Positions 1 to 10,845 of a stretch of 64,000 nt of DNA are shown here, piece by piece. The translations under genes and the position numbers were made by a program. Source of the stretch: Dryas octopetala (lineage: Eukaryota > Streptophyta > Magnoliopsida > Rosales > Rosaceae); assembly GCA_963921425.1 (NCBI GenBank), contig OY992835.1, positions 26,239,322-26,303,321 of the forward strand. Reading direction: 5' to 3'. Each line of letters starts with the position of its first letter. The stretch's first letter is position 1. The notes beneath the pieces were generated by a model. That model was not told where the DNA came from. It saw only the letters and a list, made by a program, of their open reading frames with translations, and did no database searches.

Positions 1-40
1 AAAAGATACAATTCAGCAACCAGAACAACTCACTACTTAC

Positions 41-1313
41 ATTTTGTGATATAGCATCCTCAAATTGCTCCATAAGATCACAATAATTTTTAACCATGAA
101 TTCAGTATTGTCTGTGCCGTATTGTGCTTCTGATGAACTGATGGATTCTTCACAACCTTTTGATTTTCCCAGATCAAAACCCCATATCTGCAAGGGCACA
201 ATTGAAGGTTAACATATTATCCCCTAAACCAAATTGGTTTGTGTTTCCCATGCCAAGCCATTTCCTGAACCATTTAGAACGTAAAATATTACTAAGTAAC
301 ATGCAGAAGAAAATTATGGAACCCCTTTGAGGCAGTTTGGATATGAGCACTCCGACAAGATAGCACCAACAACAAAATTAACAATACAGCAGCAAAACAA
401 CCTACATATTACTAATTTTGATGCATGAATGCATCTTAATTAAACCAAGAACCGGCAAAACTACTAGCTAGAATTGACTGTACGTCATGATATATATAAT
501 CCTAGAAGGGTTGTAGATATTGCTTTCTGTTGTCCCTCTGTAATAGAAAGATCCAAAAACCAAAAATATGACAAAGGGAAATTAAGTTTTAATACGATGG
601 ACTTTTAACCATTGCATCCTAATTAAACCTGTAAATCCAATTATATATTAGACGTATTAATAAAGGGTGATGATGAAACATATGAATAGAATGAAAGAAA
701 AGCAATAAAGCATGACACTGAAACATACATTGTGAGCCTTAAAAGTGGGAGTACATTCCCACAAGAGATCTGTTTGAGGAACACAAGCAGTAGGCTCTTT
801 AGGATCCAAATTCCTGGGAAGCATAAGCAAGGAAGATGTAAATGTTGGGGTTTGTTGGGCCCCAATGTCCCACTGTAGACCCTCAAAATTCCCCTCCTGC
901 TCCAATTCACCACACACTCCATCCCTAATTTGTTGAAGACCTCTCTTTCCCATCTCCACCAACTGCTCATAAAGCTCATTCTTACCCTTCCCACACCTCA
1001 AAACAGAGCCCCCGAGTAGAGACGCGAGCTCATTTGCCGATGGACAACCCGTGAAGCCTTCCACGGGAGTGCGGTCGTGGAGGCTATGCGATTCCCGATC
1101 ACAGTGTTGGCACAGCGAAACATTGTCGGTGAAGCAGAGAATTGAGGAGGGCTCGGCCCTGCAATTTTCGCAGATCTGCGAGCGGATGTGCTTTAGAGAC
1201 AGAGCATTGGCAGAATGAATGTCGTGGTCGCAGAACAAACACAGCTTTGCCAAGTCAGCCTTACAGTACAAAACTGCCACCTTTGAATTGCAAAATTCGC
1301 ACAAGAACAACAT
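41..1313 (-). CDS. CONSTANS-like B-box zinc finger protein (COL13/14/15 type), 3' part outside window
   Basis: Probable transcriptional regulator of the B-box/CONSTANS-like family, nuclear. Exon 1 is 1313-729 (195 codons, phase 0) and exon 2 is 187-41; a clean donor follows at 40, so the gene runs off the left edge. The ATG at 1313 is chosen because upstream in-frame codons lack an ATG and the protein then begins MLFLCEFC, right at the first zinc ligands. Two B-boxes lie at about residues 4-90: Cys pairs CEFC, CLFC, CENC and CQHC with conserved HSANALS and HDRTP, followed by the linker GFTGCPSANELASLLG. Exon 2 begins IWGFDLG and looks like the acidic middle region of the COL14/COL15 subgroup. 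The CCT domain expected at the C-terminus is not in the window. The subgroup rests on the two-B-box spacing and is less sure than the family. Confidence 0.88.
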
Positions 1314-1757
1314 TTTTGAATTTTGATTTTCGAAACTCTTGTCCGATATCAATCGATCATGACATTCACCGGTGATGTGATCCTAATATACTCAAAGCCA
1401 GCCTGGAAATGAAGGCACGTATAGTAAGAATAGCAAGGAAACTAACTGAAAAGGACCAAAGCTGTGCACGTGTGTGTCTGACTACGGCCAAACCGCCAAA
1501 GAGGTTGAATTGCTGGACGCGGATCTTCTGTTATCTGTATTTTGGGCAAATGATAAGCATGGACTGTGTGATCTTGACTCTCACCTCATCAGATATAGAC
1601 ATAATCAAATAAATGTATTAGACATTACTCTTACCAAGCTTTTCTCGCTCTAATCACATCTTTACTTGGATCCACGTTCGCTCAACAAAAATATCGTCAC
1701 TTTTTGCCATACTGGCACTTTTTATTTTTTCCCTCAAAAGGTACACGTGCCTTTTCA
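1314..1757. other. Upstream region of the COL gene, no further gene seen
   Basis: This holds the 5' leader and proximal promoter of the minus-strand B-box gene. Several short open frames occur but none has a family signature or splice logic. The distal edge is set by the transposon insertion at 1758. Confidence 0.5.
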
Positions 1758-2154
1758 TTTGCTTAAGGCTTAATTGTGTTTTTACCACCCAAAGTTTACA
1801 TTAATTCTTACTTTACCACATAAAACTTTATTTGTCCCACTTTACCACCCAAAGTTTACATTGATTCCCACTTTACCACCCAAAACTATTTTTCGTGTCC
1901 CAGTTAACATTTTTCCGTTTATTCTGTCACTTTAGATTCAGGGGGTAAAGTAGGAATCAATGTAAACTTTGGGTGGTAAAGTGAGAATCAATGTAAACTT
2001 TGAGTGGTAAAGTGGGACAGATAAAGTTCTGGGTGGTAAAGTGAGAATCAATGTAAACTTTGGGTGGTAAAGTGAGACAAATAAAGTTCTGGGTGGTAAA
2101 GTGGGAATCACCCCAAACTTTGGGTGGTAAAAACACAATTAAGCCTTTGCTTAA
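1758..2154. mobile_element. Mutator-like MITE, 379 bp, with 9-bp target duplication
   Basis: Element body is 1767-2145. Terminal inverted repeats are 31 bp and perfect, beginning GGCTTAATTGTGTTTTTACC on each strand. The insertion is flanked by the direct repeat TTTGCTTAA at 1758-1766 and 2146-2154; a 9-bp duplication is typical of Mutator-like elements. The inside is almost entirely degenerate copies of a roughly 35-bp unit (core TTTACCACCCAAAGTTTACA), in one orientation in the left half and the other in the right half, so the whole element could fold into a long hairpin. There is no coding capacity. Confidence 0.88.
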
Positions 2155-2188
2155 TTGGACTTTTTTCTTTAGGAATTTAAACCTTCCA

Positions 2189-2606
2189 TTTTTTCTTGAG
2201 AAAAATGCATTTTTAGTATATGTATTTTACCTTGTATTCAATTTTGGTCCTTTTATTTTCAAAATTACCAATTTAGTCCATATATTTATGTTTGCAAGTA
2301 ATTTTAGTCTATCACCACCAAAATCATCCATCTATTCCCTTCCACCATCGATAGCAACACACCACCACCATCCTCACCCTCCCTCCATCCCTCTCTCCTC
2401 TATCAGCTTTCTTTCTCTCTCTCTCTCTATTGGGCATAATAGGTGAAATCCATCACAAATCCGCCGCCACAAATTAGTGGTGGTGGATTAAAATTTCTTG
2501 CAAACATAAACACAGAAATTAAATTGGCAGTTTTGAAAACACAAGGATTAAAATTGATTCCAAAGTAAAACACAGGGACTAAAAATATATTTTTTCCTTT
2601 TTTCTT
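2189..2606. mobile_element. Second Mutator-like MITE, 400 bp, long imperfect inverted repeats
   Basis: Element body is 2198-2597, flanked by TTTTTTCTT at 2189-2197 and 2598-2606 (9 bp). The two arms align over about 130 bp with mismatches; the ends read GAGAAAAATGCATTTTTAGT and, on the other strand, GGAAAAAATATATTTTTAGT. The centre carries CACCACCA / TGGTGGTGG and a short CT run. It has no ORF of interest. The T-rich duplication is low complexity, so the exact ends are less certain than for the neighbouring element. Confidence 0.7.
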
Positions 2607-4453
2607 AAAACAAAAACCGCGTGGGTTCTAATTAATTCAGCTTCGGTACCATTTTCAATATTGGGTTATTAATCTGGACCATCTACATCATATAGAGTGG
2701 GCTTCGTGATAGGGTCTCCTGTGGCCTCTTTAGCCCCCTATGCTTTTCAATCTAGATAGTTCTCCAGTCCAGTTCTGTAACAAGGCTTTTGATAACTTGC
2801 TATATATTCACAAAAGTATTATTAAAGTGACTGAATGATTATGTTCTTGTAGTCAAACAAATATAAACATAGGTTGATTATTAGTGTGGAGTATTAGGAT
2901 AAATTCTCTGTATGAGAAAGGTGAATACACATAAGCATGAAAAGGGTAAGAATTATGACATTTCTCATATTTATAAGAGATTTTTTTGGAGTATTCGATA
3001 ATTATAACCAAACTTATTTAATTAATAAGGTTAGATGGATTGACATTGACTAATATACTATCGTATTATTCTGTTTGAGGCAGATATTTCGTCAACTAGA
3101 AACTTAAGACTAGGATCTTATTATCTTCAAACCGAACTTATCGCTATTCATAAAAAATAAAATAAAAATCAAACTTATCGCTAATACACCTTGTAAAATA
3201 AATTTTTTATATATACCTATAAAATAAAAATTCATTTATTCAAATGCTAACATATCCTAGAAAATTATCCTCTAATTTACAAGAAGACATACAATATTAG
3301 AACAAGAAAGGAAAAGAAATAAGATGTTTTCTTCATACAATATGTACTAGATAAATAAGTAATTTGTTATGTGAAAATTGTGTTATTTGTGTTCACCACT
3401 AACTCAATTTATTTATTATTCATGTTAAGTAAGTAAATCATGTTATTTTCGAATTTGTGTCAAATAATAGTCAACAGTTAAATTATTGTGGTCTATAGAA
3501 AATTATCATTTCCATCCCCTTGAGGTTGGGTGCCATTGCCATAAGGCCCATATAATGTCAACCTGACTTCACTACAAAAGTACAAAGCTTGATTAATTCT
3601 CAAATCGCATTGATGGGTCTATTTCACAATTTTCACCCTACCCTTGAGGGTTTTGTTTTTTTTGTTGTTGTTGGTATTTCCTTGTTTTTTTTTCCTTAAT
3701 TAATGAGAGAACTTTGAAACAAGAAATTAATAACATGCAGCTGGAAGCTTGATGCGAGCATCAAAATTGCAAGTCAATCTGCAGAAAAGAAAAGAAAAGG
3801 AAAAAGGGAAACTTGGATTAGGGGCCAGGAATGGCATTGACCTTATAATATATGTAGGAGGGGGGCATCTCAATGGGTTGACTATAAAGTAATGCATGCC
3901 ATGCCACAGTTGCCACTGGAATGGAATCATGTTCCCGTGCATATATGGAGTACTGATTACTGAGGGATAGAAAGAAAGGGATGGAAGCAAAGGCAGATTT
4001 ATGATGTTTGTAGATTTTGTGCTTGCTAATCTCTTTATATATGTGAGGTCAAAATCATCTGTTAATTCAATTCAAGGTACAAGGAAAATCAGAGATAAAT
4101 AATGCATCTATACAGATGACCCCATTCATCACATATACTTGAAAATGGGTAATTAATTCCATGGATCATGGACTAGCTAGCTTTCTACAATTGTGGAAAT
4201 TAATTCCATCTGTCTGACTGTGACTGTCTGATTAGTAGATGAGATCGATGGATGAACATCGGTCAACTGGGTCCCTTCAACAACTGATCAGCTAGGATGG
4301 AGGAGAATATATTCCATTATGGGCAGGAAAGCCAATTAAATGATGCACCTGCATTGCATGCACTGCACCTGCAACCTCATCTGATATTCTGATCCTGATG
4401 AATATAATCAAGAAAAAGCAGCTGGGATGGTGAGATGGAGGGGATCTCTAATA

Positions 4454-4456
<3 letters not shown>
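2607..4456. other. AT-rich intergenic region
   Basis: I see no gene here. Open frames are short and of low complexity. The last few hundred bases contain CATGCA-rich, RY-like sequence and lead into the CT tract that precedes the microRNA hairpins, so part of it is probably MIR169 promoter. Confidence 0.5.

Positions 4457-4535
<79 letters not shown>
4457..4535 (+). repeat. CT microsatellite upstream of MIR169
   Basis: About 39 uninterrupted CT dinucleotides. The tract ends about 20 bp before a TATA-like TATAAA at 4557-4562 and 75 bp before the first MIR169 hairpin, so it may lie in the promoter or early transcribed part of the primary microRNA. It should be length-polymorphic. Confidence 0.97.
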
Positions 4536-4538
<3 letters not shown>

Positions 4539-4610
4539 ACTCACTAGCTAGCTGGTTATAAATTGGATTGGCATGGATCAGTTGGATCATGGTCATCAGT
4601 TGATTGAAGA

Positions 4611-4784
4611 AAGGGTCTAACATGAAGATAAGAGTCCTGTTTGGTAGCCAAGGATGACTTGCCTGCAGCTTCATTCCTTCCTCAACAATATAATTAAGAG
4701 CCATTGTTATTTGTTTGGGTTCTCAGGCAGCTGGCAGTCTCCTTTGGCTAACTTGACAACCTCTTCTCTCTCATGCCAGACCTT
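4611..4784 (+). ncRNA. MIR169: MIR169 precursor, copy 1
   Basis: Precursor hairpin for a miR169-family microRNA. The 5' arm has the mature sequence at 4645-4665, starting TAGCCAAGGATGACTTGCCT, which matches the miR169h-n type known in many plants. The 3' arm carries the complementary star strand at 4733-4753 (GGCAGTCTCCTTTGGCTAAC), with the small bulges usual for this duplex. Pairing extends outward: AAGGGTCT at 4611 pairs with AGACCTT near 4784, and GAAGATAAGAG with CTCTTCTCTC. The loop between mature and star is 67 nt. The family represses NF-YA (CBF-B/HAP2) transcription factors in drought, nutrient and developmental responses; no NF-YA gene is in the window. Precursor ends were set by pairing only. 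Confidence 0.92.
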
Positions 4785-4924
4785 AATTCATATTCTAGCG
4801 AGCTATTTGCTTCTTCTTCCCTCATGATCATGATACATATATGACAATTAATTCATCACAAGCCATGCATATACATATCCGCATTGGAGCAGCTAGCTAG
4901 CAGGAATTTGATAGCTGGAAATGA

Positions 4925-5105
4925 AGGGAGGTCTTACATGAAGAGAAGAGTCTTGTTTGGTAGCCAAGGATGACTTGCCTGCCTCCAATTTCAACACCTT
5001 AATTTAATTCAATTAATTCTGAATAGAAGATCGAGTCTTGTTTGCTTGGCAGGCAGTCACCTTGGCTAATCTGACAGCTTCTTCTCTTTCATGCTAGCCC
5101 TCTTC
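4925..5105 (+). ncRNA. MIR169: MIR169 precursor, copy 2
   Basis: Second miR169 hairpin, same strand, about 316 bp downstream of copy 1. The mature sequence at 4961-4981 is identical to copy 1. The star strand at 5052-5072 reads GGCAGTCACCTTGGCTAATC, differing from copy 1 at the bulge. Outer stem: AGGGAGGTCTTACATGAAGAG pairs with CTTCTCTTTCATGCTAGCCCT in broken form. The loop is about 70 nt and has diverged. The two hairpins are close enough to be processed from one polycistronic transcript, as reported for clustered MIR169 genes in other plants; this is inferred from spacing. Confidence 0.92.
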
Positions 5106-5245
5106 TTCTTTGATCGAGTACAAGCCCTTCGATCCGTTAATAATTAGCTAGCTTCTTCTCATCAGATAAACATTTCCATATTTTCATCTGTTATATACTT
5201 TATCTTCCCTGCATTTTGTCATAAATAATTATTGTACATATACAA

Positions 5246-5355
5246 GGCCCAAAGGCCAATGGCTCCGCTGCTCAACACAGCAGAAGGCCCAAATGTCCAT
5301 AAACAGATAAAACAACAAAAGGCCCAAAAATATTACAAGACAGCCAACAGGCCCA
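5246..5355. promoter_or_regulatory. Cluster of four GGCCCA (site II / TCP-type) motifs
   Basis: GGCCCA followed by AA occurs at 5246, 5286, 5321 and 5350, spaced 40, 35 and 29 bp. The reverse complement TGGGCC is the plant site II element bound by TCP factors, common in promoters of ribosomal and growth-related genes. The cluster lies between the MIR169 pair and TRAP-beta, about 630 bp upstream of the latter's ATG. Function is inferred from the motif only. Confidence 0.45.
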
Positions 5356-5981
5356 AAACTCAGGAAAGCCCATCAATACATCCTCTTTTTATCAGAATTT
5401 TATCATGACTTTAAGTTTACTCTGATTCTAATTCAAATCCGATAATAATCTGAATTTGATAATTCGTTGTGCCAACAAGTCAAATTAATATCAATCAATG
5501 CTAAAATAACAAATTATGTTTGTATTAGTATATATATTACATGGTTCAGTACTCTTCCTCGTGAGATGTTTTATTATACGAACATATTGTCGGCCTTTAG
5601 GTTTTCCATTAGTAATTGAACTGAAGCATATTAAGTTCAAATGATAATTGTAACAATCTTTTTTCTTTCTTAATCTATGTGGCACATGATGTACACACTA
5701 TCCTGTTGTATGAAAATAGAGTTAATATACAGATATCATGTAATTTTTTTAATTTTTTTGTTGGAAAATAAAAAATATAATGATTTTCTAATTATTTGTT
5801 TGGTCTAAATTCTAAATTATTATTTTTTGGTTAAAATAAAATAAAATCACGGGTAGCAAGACAGAGAGGTCAATTACGAAAAGGACCCTAGGGGTTTTAC
5901 TTTGGTGCGAGAGTTAACGATCCAACCAAAAGTGTGCAAAGAAAAGCCAGTCTCTGCGCGTCCTTCACCACACCTTCCCAA
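5356..5981. other. Upstream region of TRAP-beta
   Basis: AT-rich promoter and 5' leader, no separate gene seen. A telo-box-like GACCCTAGGGGTTTT lies at about 5883, and the leader just before the ATG is C-rich. Confidence 0.45.
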
Positions 5982-8228
5982 ATGAAAATGACGAATCCAT
6001 TGAGCAGGCCTCTGATCTTCGCGGTGGTATCTCTGTTTCTGTTCTCGTCGGCGCTATCAAGCTCGGACTCGCCCTTCATCGTCGCCCACAAGAAGGCCTC
6101 CCTCAACAGGCTGAAGTCCGGCGCTGAGCGCGTCTCTGTCTCCATTGATATCTACAACCAAGGATCTTCGTACGCTTCCTCATAATTCCACCATTTCCGA
6201 TCTCAATTTCGTTATTTTTCTTTTCTTATTTACAGATCCTGCTTAGCCTTGACTATTTGTATTGCTTTCTGTTAGATCCATTCGACCTTTTGCTTGCATG
6301 TTTTCTTTGCTCACCTTCAATTGCGTGTTAATTGTAAATTATTTGTTGTTTATTGCATTTGTTTTTGTTCAATTATATTTCTGTTTGGTTACTTTGAAAG
6401 TTCGAGTAAAATAAAACAAATTAGGATTTGAATCTAGGAATTTGCATTGTTCTCTATATGTATCAGTAAACAAGTGTTTTGATTCTTTTTGCGACATAGC
6501 TACTGTGCAAAGCATAATATTTTGGGTTTTCTGCAATATGATTGTGAGAAAACTGTAATTAATTTTCAAACCTCAGTGCCACAGTGTTACATGTGTTGAA
6601 TGGGAAATGAATGTTCAGTAGCTTCGATCAAAGCATGTGACAAAAGTTTGGGTAGGGTGAGGCAAGAGAAAACATTGAAGGAATTTGGTCGGTTTGTAAT
6701 CAACCATGGTGCAATAGTATGAAAGTATATACGAGTGTGAGAAGTTGTAAAACCAAATCAGCTTTATCAGCGTCCCTTCCCTAGTTTTCCTTTTAAGATA
6801 GGCCTTGGTAATATTGCAGGGGGGAGCAAACTTAAAAAATATCAAATACATTAAATGATTGCTTTTGGAGCTAAGGTCATGGCCAAATCTGCCTCTCAAT
6901 GACATCTCATTGTTTGACATGATTTATTAGCATAATGTAACTTACTGTTCGTCTACTAGTTTCAAATTTGTGAAATGGGTTTTTATGTACTTTTCATGTC
7001 TTTCTCTTAAAAAGAATGTATTCTTCATGTCTCTGTGCCCTATAAAATAACTTAACTTATGCTATATGAGGTCAAATAAAAGAGGATGTGTAGAATGCTT
7101 TGCAGTCCACATGCATTAGATTTAGAGTAGTGGTTCAATTCTGCATCAAAAGAAAGGCACAACCCTGTTAACCTCATTTCTGAAGGATTTCGTTTTTGTC
7201 GTAAATCATCACTTCATTTTTTATTTTTCAAATCTTTCCACAATTCAACTGGTAGAGTGTTAACTGCTAATTCCATAGATTTATTATATTTATAAATATA
7301 TATTTGATCCATCATTTGTGTGTGCTTATATATAATTATTTCAGTGATAATTTGTTATGTTTCTCTTTCCAGGACGGCTTATGATGTAAGTTTGAGTGAT
7401 GAGAGCTGGCCTCAAGATGTCTTTGAAATTGTCAGCGGCAACTCTTCCAAGTCATGGGAAAGGCTTGATGCGTAAGTGCCAACTTTTTGTATGACATTTG
7501 CTACTTTGCATGGCTTCCACTCCACTTGATTCTTAATCCTTCATATCCTTAAATCGGTTTTGCAGACGTGGCATCCTATCCCACTCTTTTGAATTGGAGA
7601 CCAAGACAAAAGGAATTTTTAATGGCGCACCAGCTCTTATTACATTTCGCATTCCCACAAAGGCTGCTCTACAGGTTGGATATCTGCAGTCTGTGTTCCT
7701 TTGTTTCTCTTTTTGGGTGTATGAATATTTATCTTCTGACTTTTTCTGGTTTCTTTCTAGGAGGCTTATTCAACTCCTATACTGCCTTTAGATGTTCTTT
7801 CAGACAGGCCTCCTGAGGAGAAGTTTAAGTGGGTGAGTTTCTCTATCAGTTAACAGTTATGTTAGGCAATCTGATTTTGGACAATTATTGCTGTGTTAAC
7901 TGAGGCATTGTTTTGTGTTTTCATGGAATTATCTCTGCTGGTGCCAAAATTTTCAGGTTCAGGTATGAAATATTCTTCTTAGCTGTGGAATCTTTAGATT
8001 GTGAAAGTTGTTAAAACATGCGTCCATTGACATGAATTTTACTATATTTTGGGTCTGAATGGAGTAAGAATTGTTAACATTTGATTTCTTGACCTTCTCT
8101 ATTTACAGAGGCTGCTGGTAAAGTATGGGTCTCTGATCACTGTAGTCTCCATTGTGGTTCTGTTTGTGTACTTGGTTGCTACTCCATCCAAATCCGGTGC
8201 TGCAAAAGGAAGCAAGAAGAAGCGCTAA
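5982..8228 (+). CDS. Translocon-associated protein subunit beta (TRAP-beta / SSR2)
   Basis: Subunit of the ER translocon-associated complex that assists Sec61-dependent import; single-pass ER membrane protein. Exons: 5982-6169, 7373-7471, 7566-7674, 7761-7832, 7957-7962, 8109-8228. Spliced protein is about 195 residues. It has a signal peptide (LIFAVVSLFLFSSALSSSDS), a lumenal domain with DSPFIVAHKKASLNRLKSGAERV and ERLDARGILSHSFELETK, a C-terminal membrane span (SLITVVSIVVLFVYLVA) and a cytosolic basic tail ending KGSKKKR, a dibasic ER-retention type. The ATG at 5982 starts MKMTNPL; no in-frame ATG lies upstream. Exon 5 is only 6 nt (GTTCAG, Val-Gln), bounded by ag and gt; skipping it would also keep frame, so its inclusion needs transcript evidence. 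Intron 1 is 1.2 kb. Confidence 0.93.
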
Positions 8229-9498
8229 TCACTGGAGATGAAAATCAATCAAGTAGAGCATATGCGCAATTGGTCATCAGTTGATGCTAATGCACGTCCC
8301 TGTGTTGCGAGTTGGTGTTTTCTTCTGAGTTTAGTGGCACATGTTAGTTGTATGAAACTTTCAAATGAATAGTTATTAACAATTTAGTGTAACATGAACA
8401 AGCTGATCCATACAGTGGGCATAACCTGAAGCAGGTCTTTGTTATGTTTCGTAATCAGTAATTGCTTGTCAATTTTGGATTGAATGTTATATTTGCGTTT
8501 CTTGATGTTAAATTTCATTACTAGAAATGAGATGTGGGCACAACAAGCTGCTGCATCCTGGATGTTCAACAACCTGTTGGTTGCTTGATTCTGACGAATT
8601 CAGAAAAGAAAATAGTGTGATTCTCTGAAGAATATTATACAGTACAGGATGTGAGTAAATGAATGTTTACAGGGGGGGTTGCGTGCTACGAAATTTTCTG
8701 ATGAAATAATATTCGTGTATTGAAATCTTCATGTTTTAACGAAATTTTGACAAAACATTCCAAGGACGATTCTAGTGCATGCCCATACCTCGCTGGCAAT
8801 CGATTTAAATTAAAGAAAATGGATAATCTAATCGAAGAGAGAGAAAGGATAATTCGCATAGCATAAATTATATGGACAATTCTTTGATTTTCCTTTCAGG
8901 TGGCTAGTGCATACATAATATCAATATTTGTGCGATATTTGAGACGATCCAGTACGTGTTCAAATAGCATCAAACTTCTTTCTAAACCAACTCAATGGTA
9001 TATACTATGTATGTTTTTCTCAATTATTTTCTAGTGCATGCATGCTGAAGCAGCGGAACTAAACGATTACATCATGTATGTTTGAGGATCAACTACTTCA
9101 GCGTTTTTAGTGAAATTTTGCCACCCCATGTGTGATGGTTAAAAGTTTACAAAATGTCTCAAAGATCTCCCACAACTTTAAAAATTACTAAAAAATATTC
9201 AAGTTTTTTTTTTTTTTTTTTAAAGGATAGTTAAGGACAAAATGTTAATCACTATATATAGAGTACAATTGCAGCGGATGTAGTAACTCAAAAAGTGCAA
9301 TTACAAATAGTCTTTTTTAGTTTATTAAAGGTCATCTGATATGTGAGAGTATATTTTGGCATGTTTTAGGAGATTTGTGAGTTTAAACTATATAATTTTT
9401 ATTAGGGATATATAAGTATCACTGCAGTCAAATTGGGGTGTAACTCCACTATAGTAAAATGAGCAGCATGATGATCAGGCAACGTGTGCGTAAAATTG
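8229..9498. other. Downstream region of TRAP-beta, no gene seen
   Basis: Contains the TRAP-beta 3' UTR (perhaps to about 8560) followed by AT-rich sequence with a T-run near 9208. No coding or RNA gene recognised. Confidence 0.5.
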
Positions 9499-9789
9499 TA
9501 GACCTAGCAACGGGTAGTTTTTTAGCGGGTTCGGGTCAAACAACACGAATGGGTGAACACGACATGATCCGTTAAGCCAACGAGTGAAAAATATAAAATA
9601 TAATGTATTTATCTCTTAGCGAGTCACTAACAGATTTCGTGGGTTAACAAAAACACAACGCGAAACTTAACGGGTCACTAACAAGTCTACACAATTTTAA
9701 CACGACATGACAAGCTTCAACCCGAACACTGAATTTTTTGTGTTGTTTCGTGTCGTGTTAACGAGTCGGTTAGGATATTGCCAGGTCTA
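9499..9789. mobile_element. Small non-autonomous DNA transposon remnant (hAT-like?)
   Basis: The ends are inverted: TAGACCTAGCAA at the left and TTGCCAGGTCTA at the right, differing at one base. The interior is rich in GGGTTCGGGTC, CACGACATGA and TTAACGGGTCACTAACA motifs, some inverted (AACACGACATGA... TCGTGTCGTGTTAA), a texture common in dispersed plant elements. No clear 8-bp target duplication remains, so the class is a guess. Confidence 0.5.
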
Positions 9790-10845
9790 GGATTTTATCC
9801 TTGGCATTTTGAAATATTTACTTGAAAATTTATAAATAAATTAAAAAAGTTTGACATTCTTATCAATATTAACTTTTCCATAAAAGTTTAGTAGGTTCTA
9901 ACATAAAATTGAAGAGAGAATCCGAAACTTTTTATGATTATTTATGATTATAATTATTATTTGTTATAACTCAGAGGTGCAATTTTTTTGGAATTAAATG
10001 GGAAAGTCATGTATGTGCCACGTGATTACTTGTCGTGCAAATTAAAATATTTTCTTTAATAGTTAATATTGTAAAGGAAAATTTCTCATTATCGTCTGTT
10101 TTTTACTATAACCATAAATTTCACAGTTTATCAGTACGTGTTTGTCAACCTTCTAGTCTTTTAATTTGTGTCTAAGCAAGTAATTGAATTTGTTTATACA
10201 AAATTTTAACTAATTGAAAATTTTTGCTGACCGACAATTGTTCTAGTCAAAATATTTTGTATATATAACTCCTGCAACAACTAGTAATGGGTGATAACCG
10301 AGCCATGTCATTTGTTGTTTTTTTTTTTTTTTGGTCTAGAAAGTCGAGATTCAAAGTTAGAACTGTTCCAACAGAGTAGAGAGGAGAAATACCACTAAAC
10401 AAATAATTAGTTAAGCCTTATCATTTGTATTTGTGTCGAATATGTATATATTAGTCAATTCTTACATGACAGTTAAAAACTTAAAGGCACATACCTTGCA
10501 AATTAATACATATCTGAAGGACTAAGTTCTCTTATTCGTGTAGCATTTGAGCGGTGTTACCATATAATGTTAGAAAAATATCTACCCAAAATGAGCAAGC
10601 TCATGATTTACCATTGAGTATACCAAACCCTAGCCAGGATAAGAACAAAAAAGCCAGGCTGCCTGCTGTTATATTTCTAGTGAATAAATACCGAAGTGCT
10701 CACCTATTAGTCTTCACACACTGGCCTCTAATTTTTCTCATCGAGGTTCCACAGTAGCTAGTTTTCCTGATTATCATAATCTCTCAATTCTCATCTCACA
10801 AATCAGAAATACCTGGCCTAGCTAATATCTCTGAATTCAATCACT
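9790..10845. other. Intergenic region and promoter of the WW-domain gene
   Basis: AT-rich with no recognised gene. A TATA-like AATAAATA lies near 10682, about 160 bp before the next start codon, and AAACCCTAG near 10626. Confidence 0.45.
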
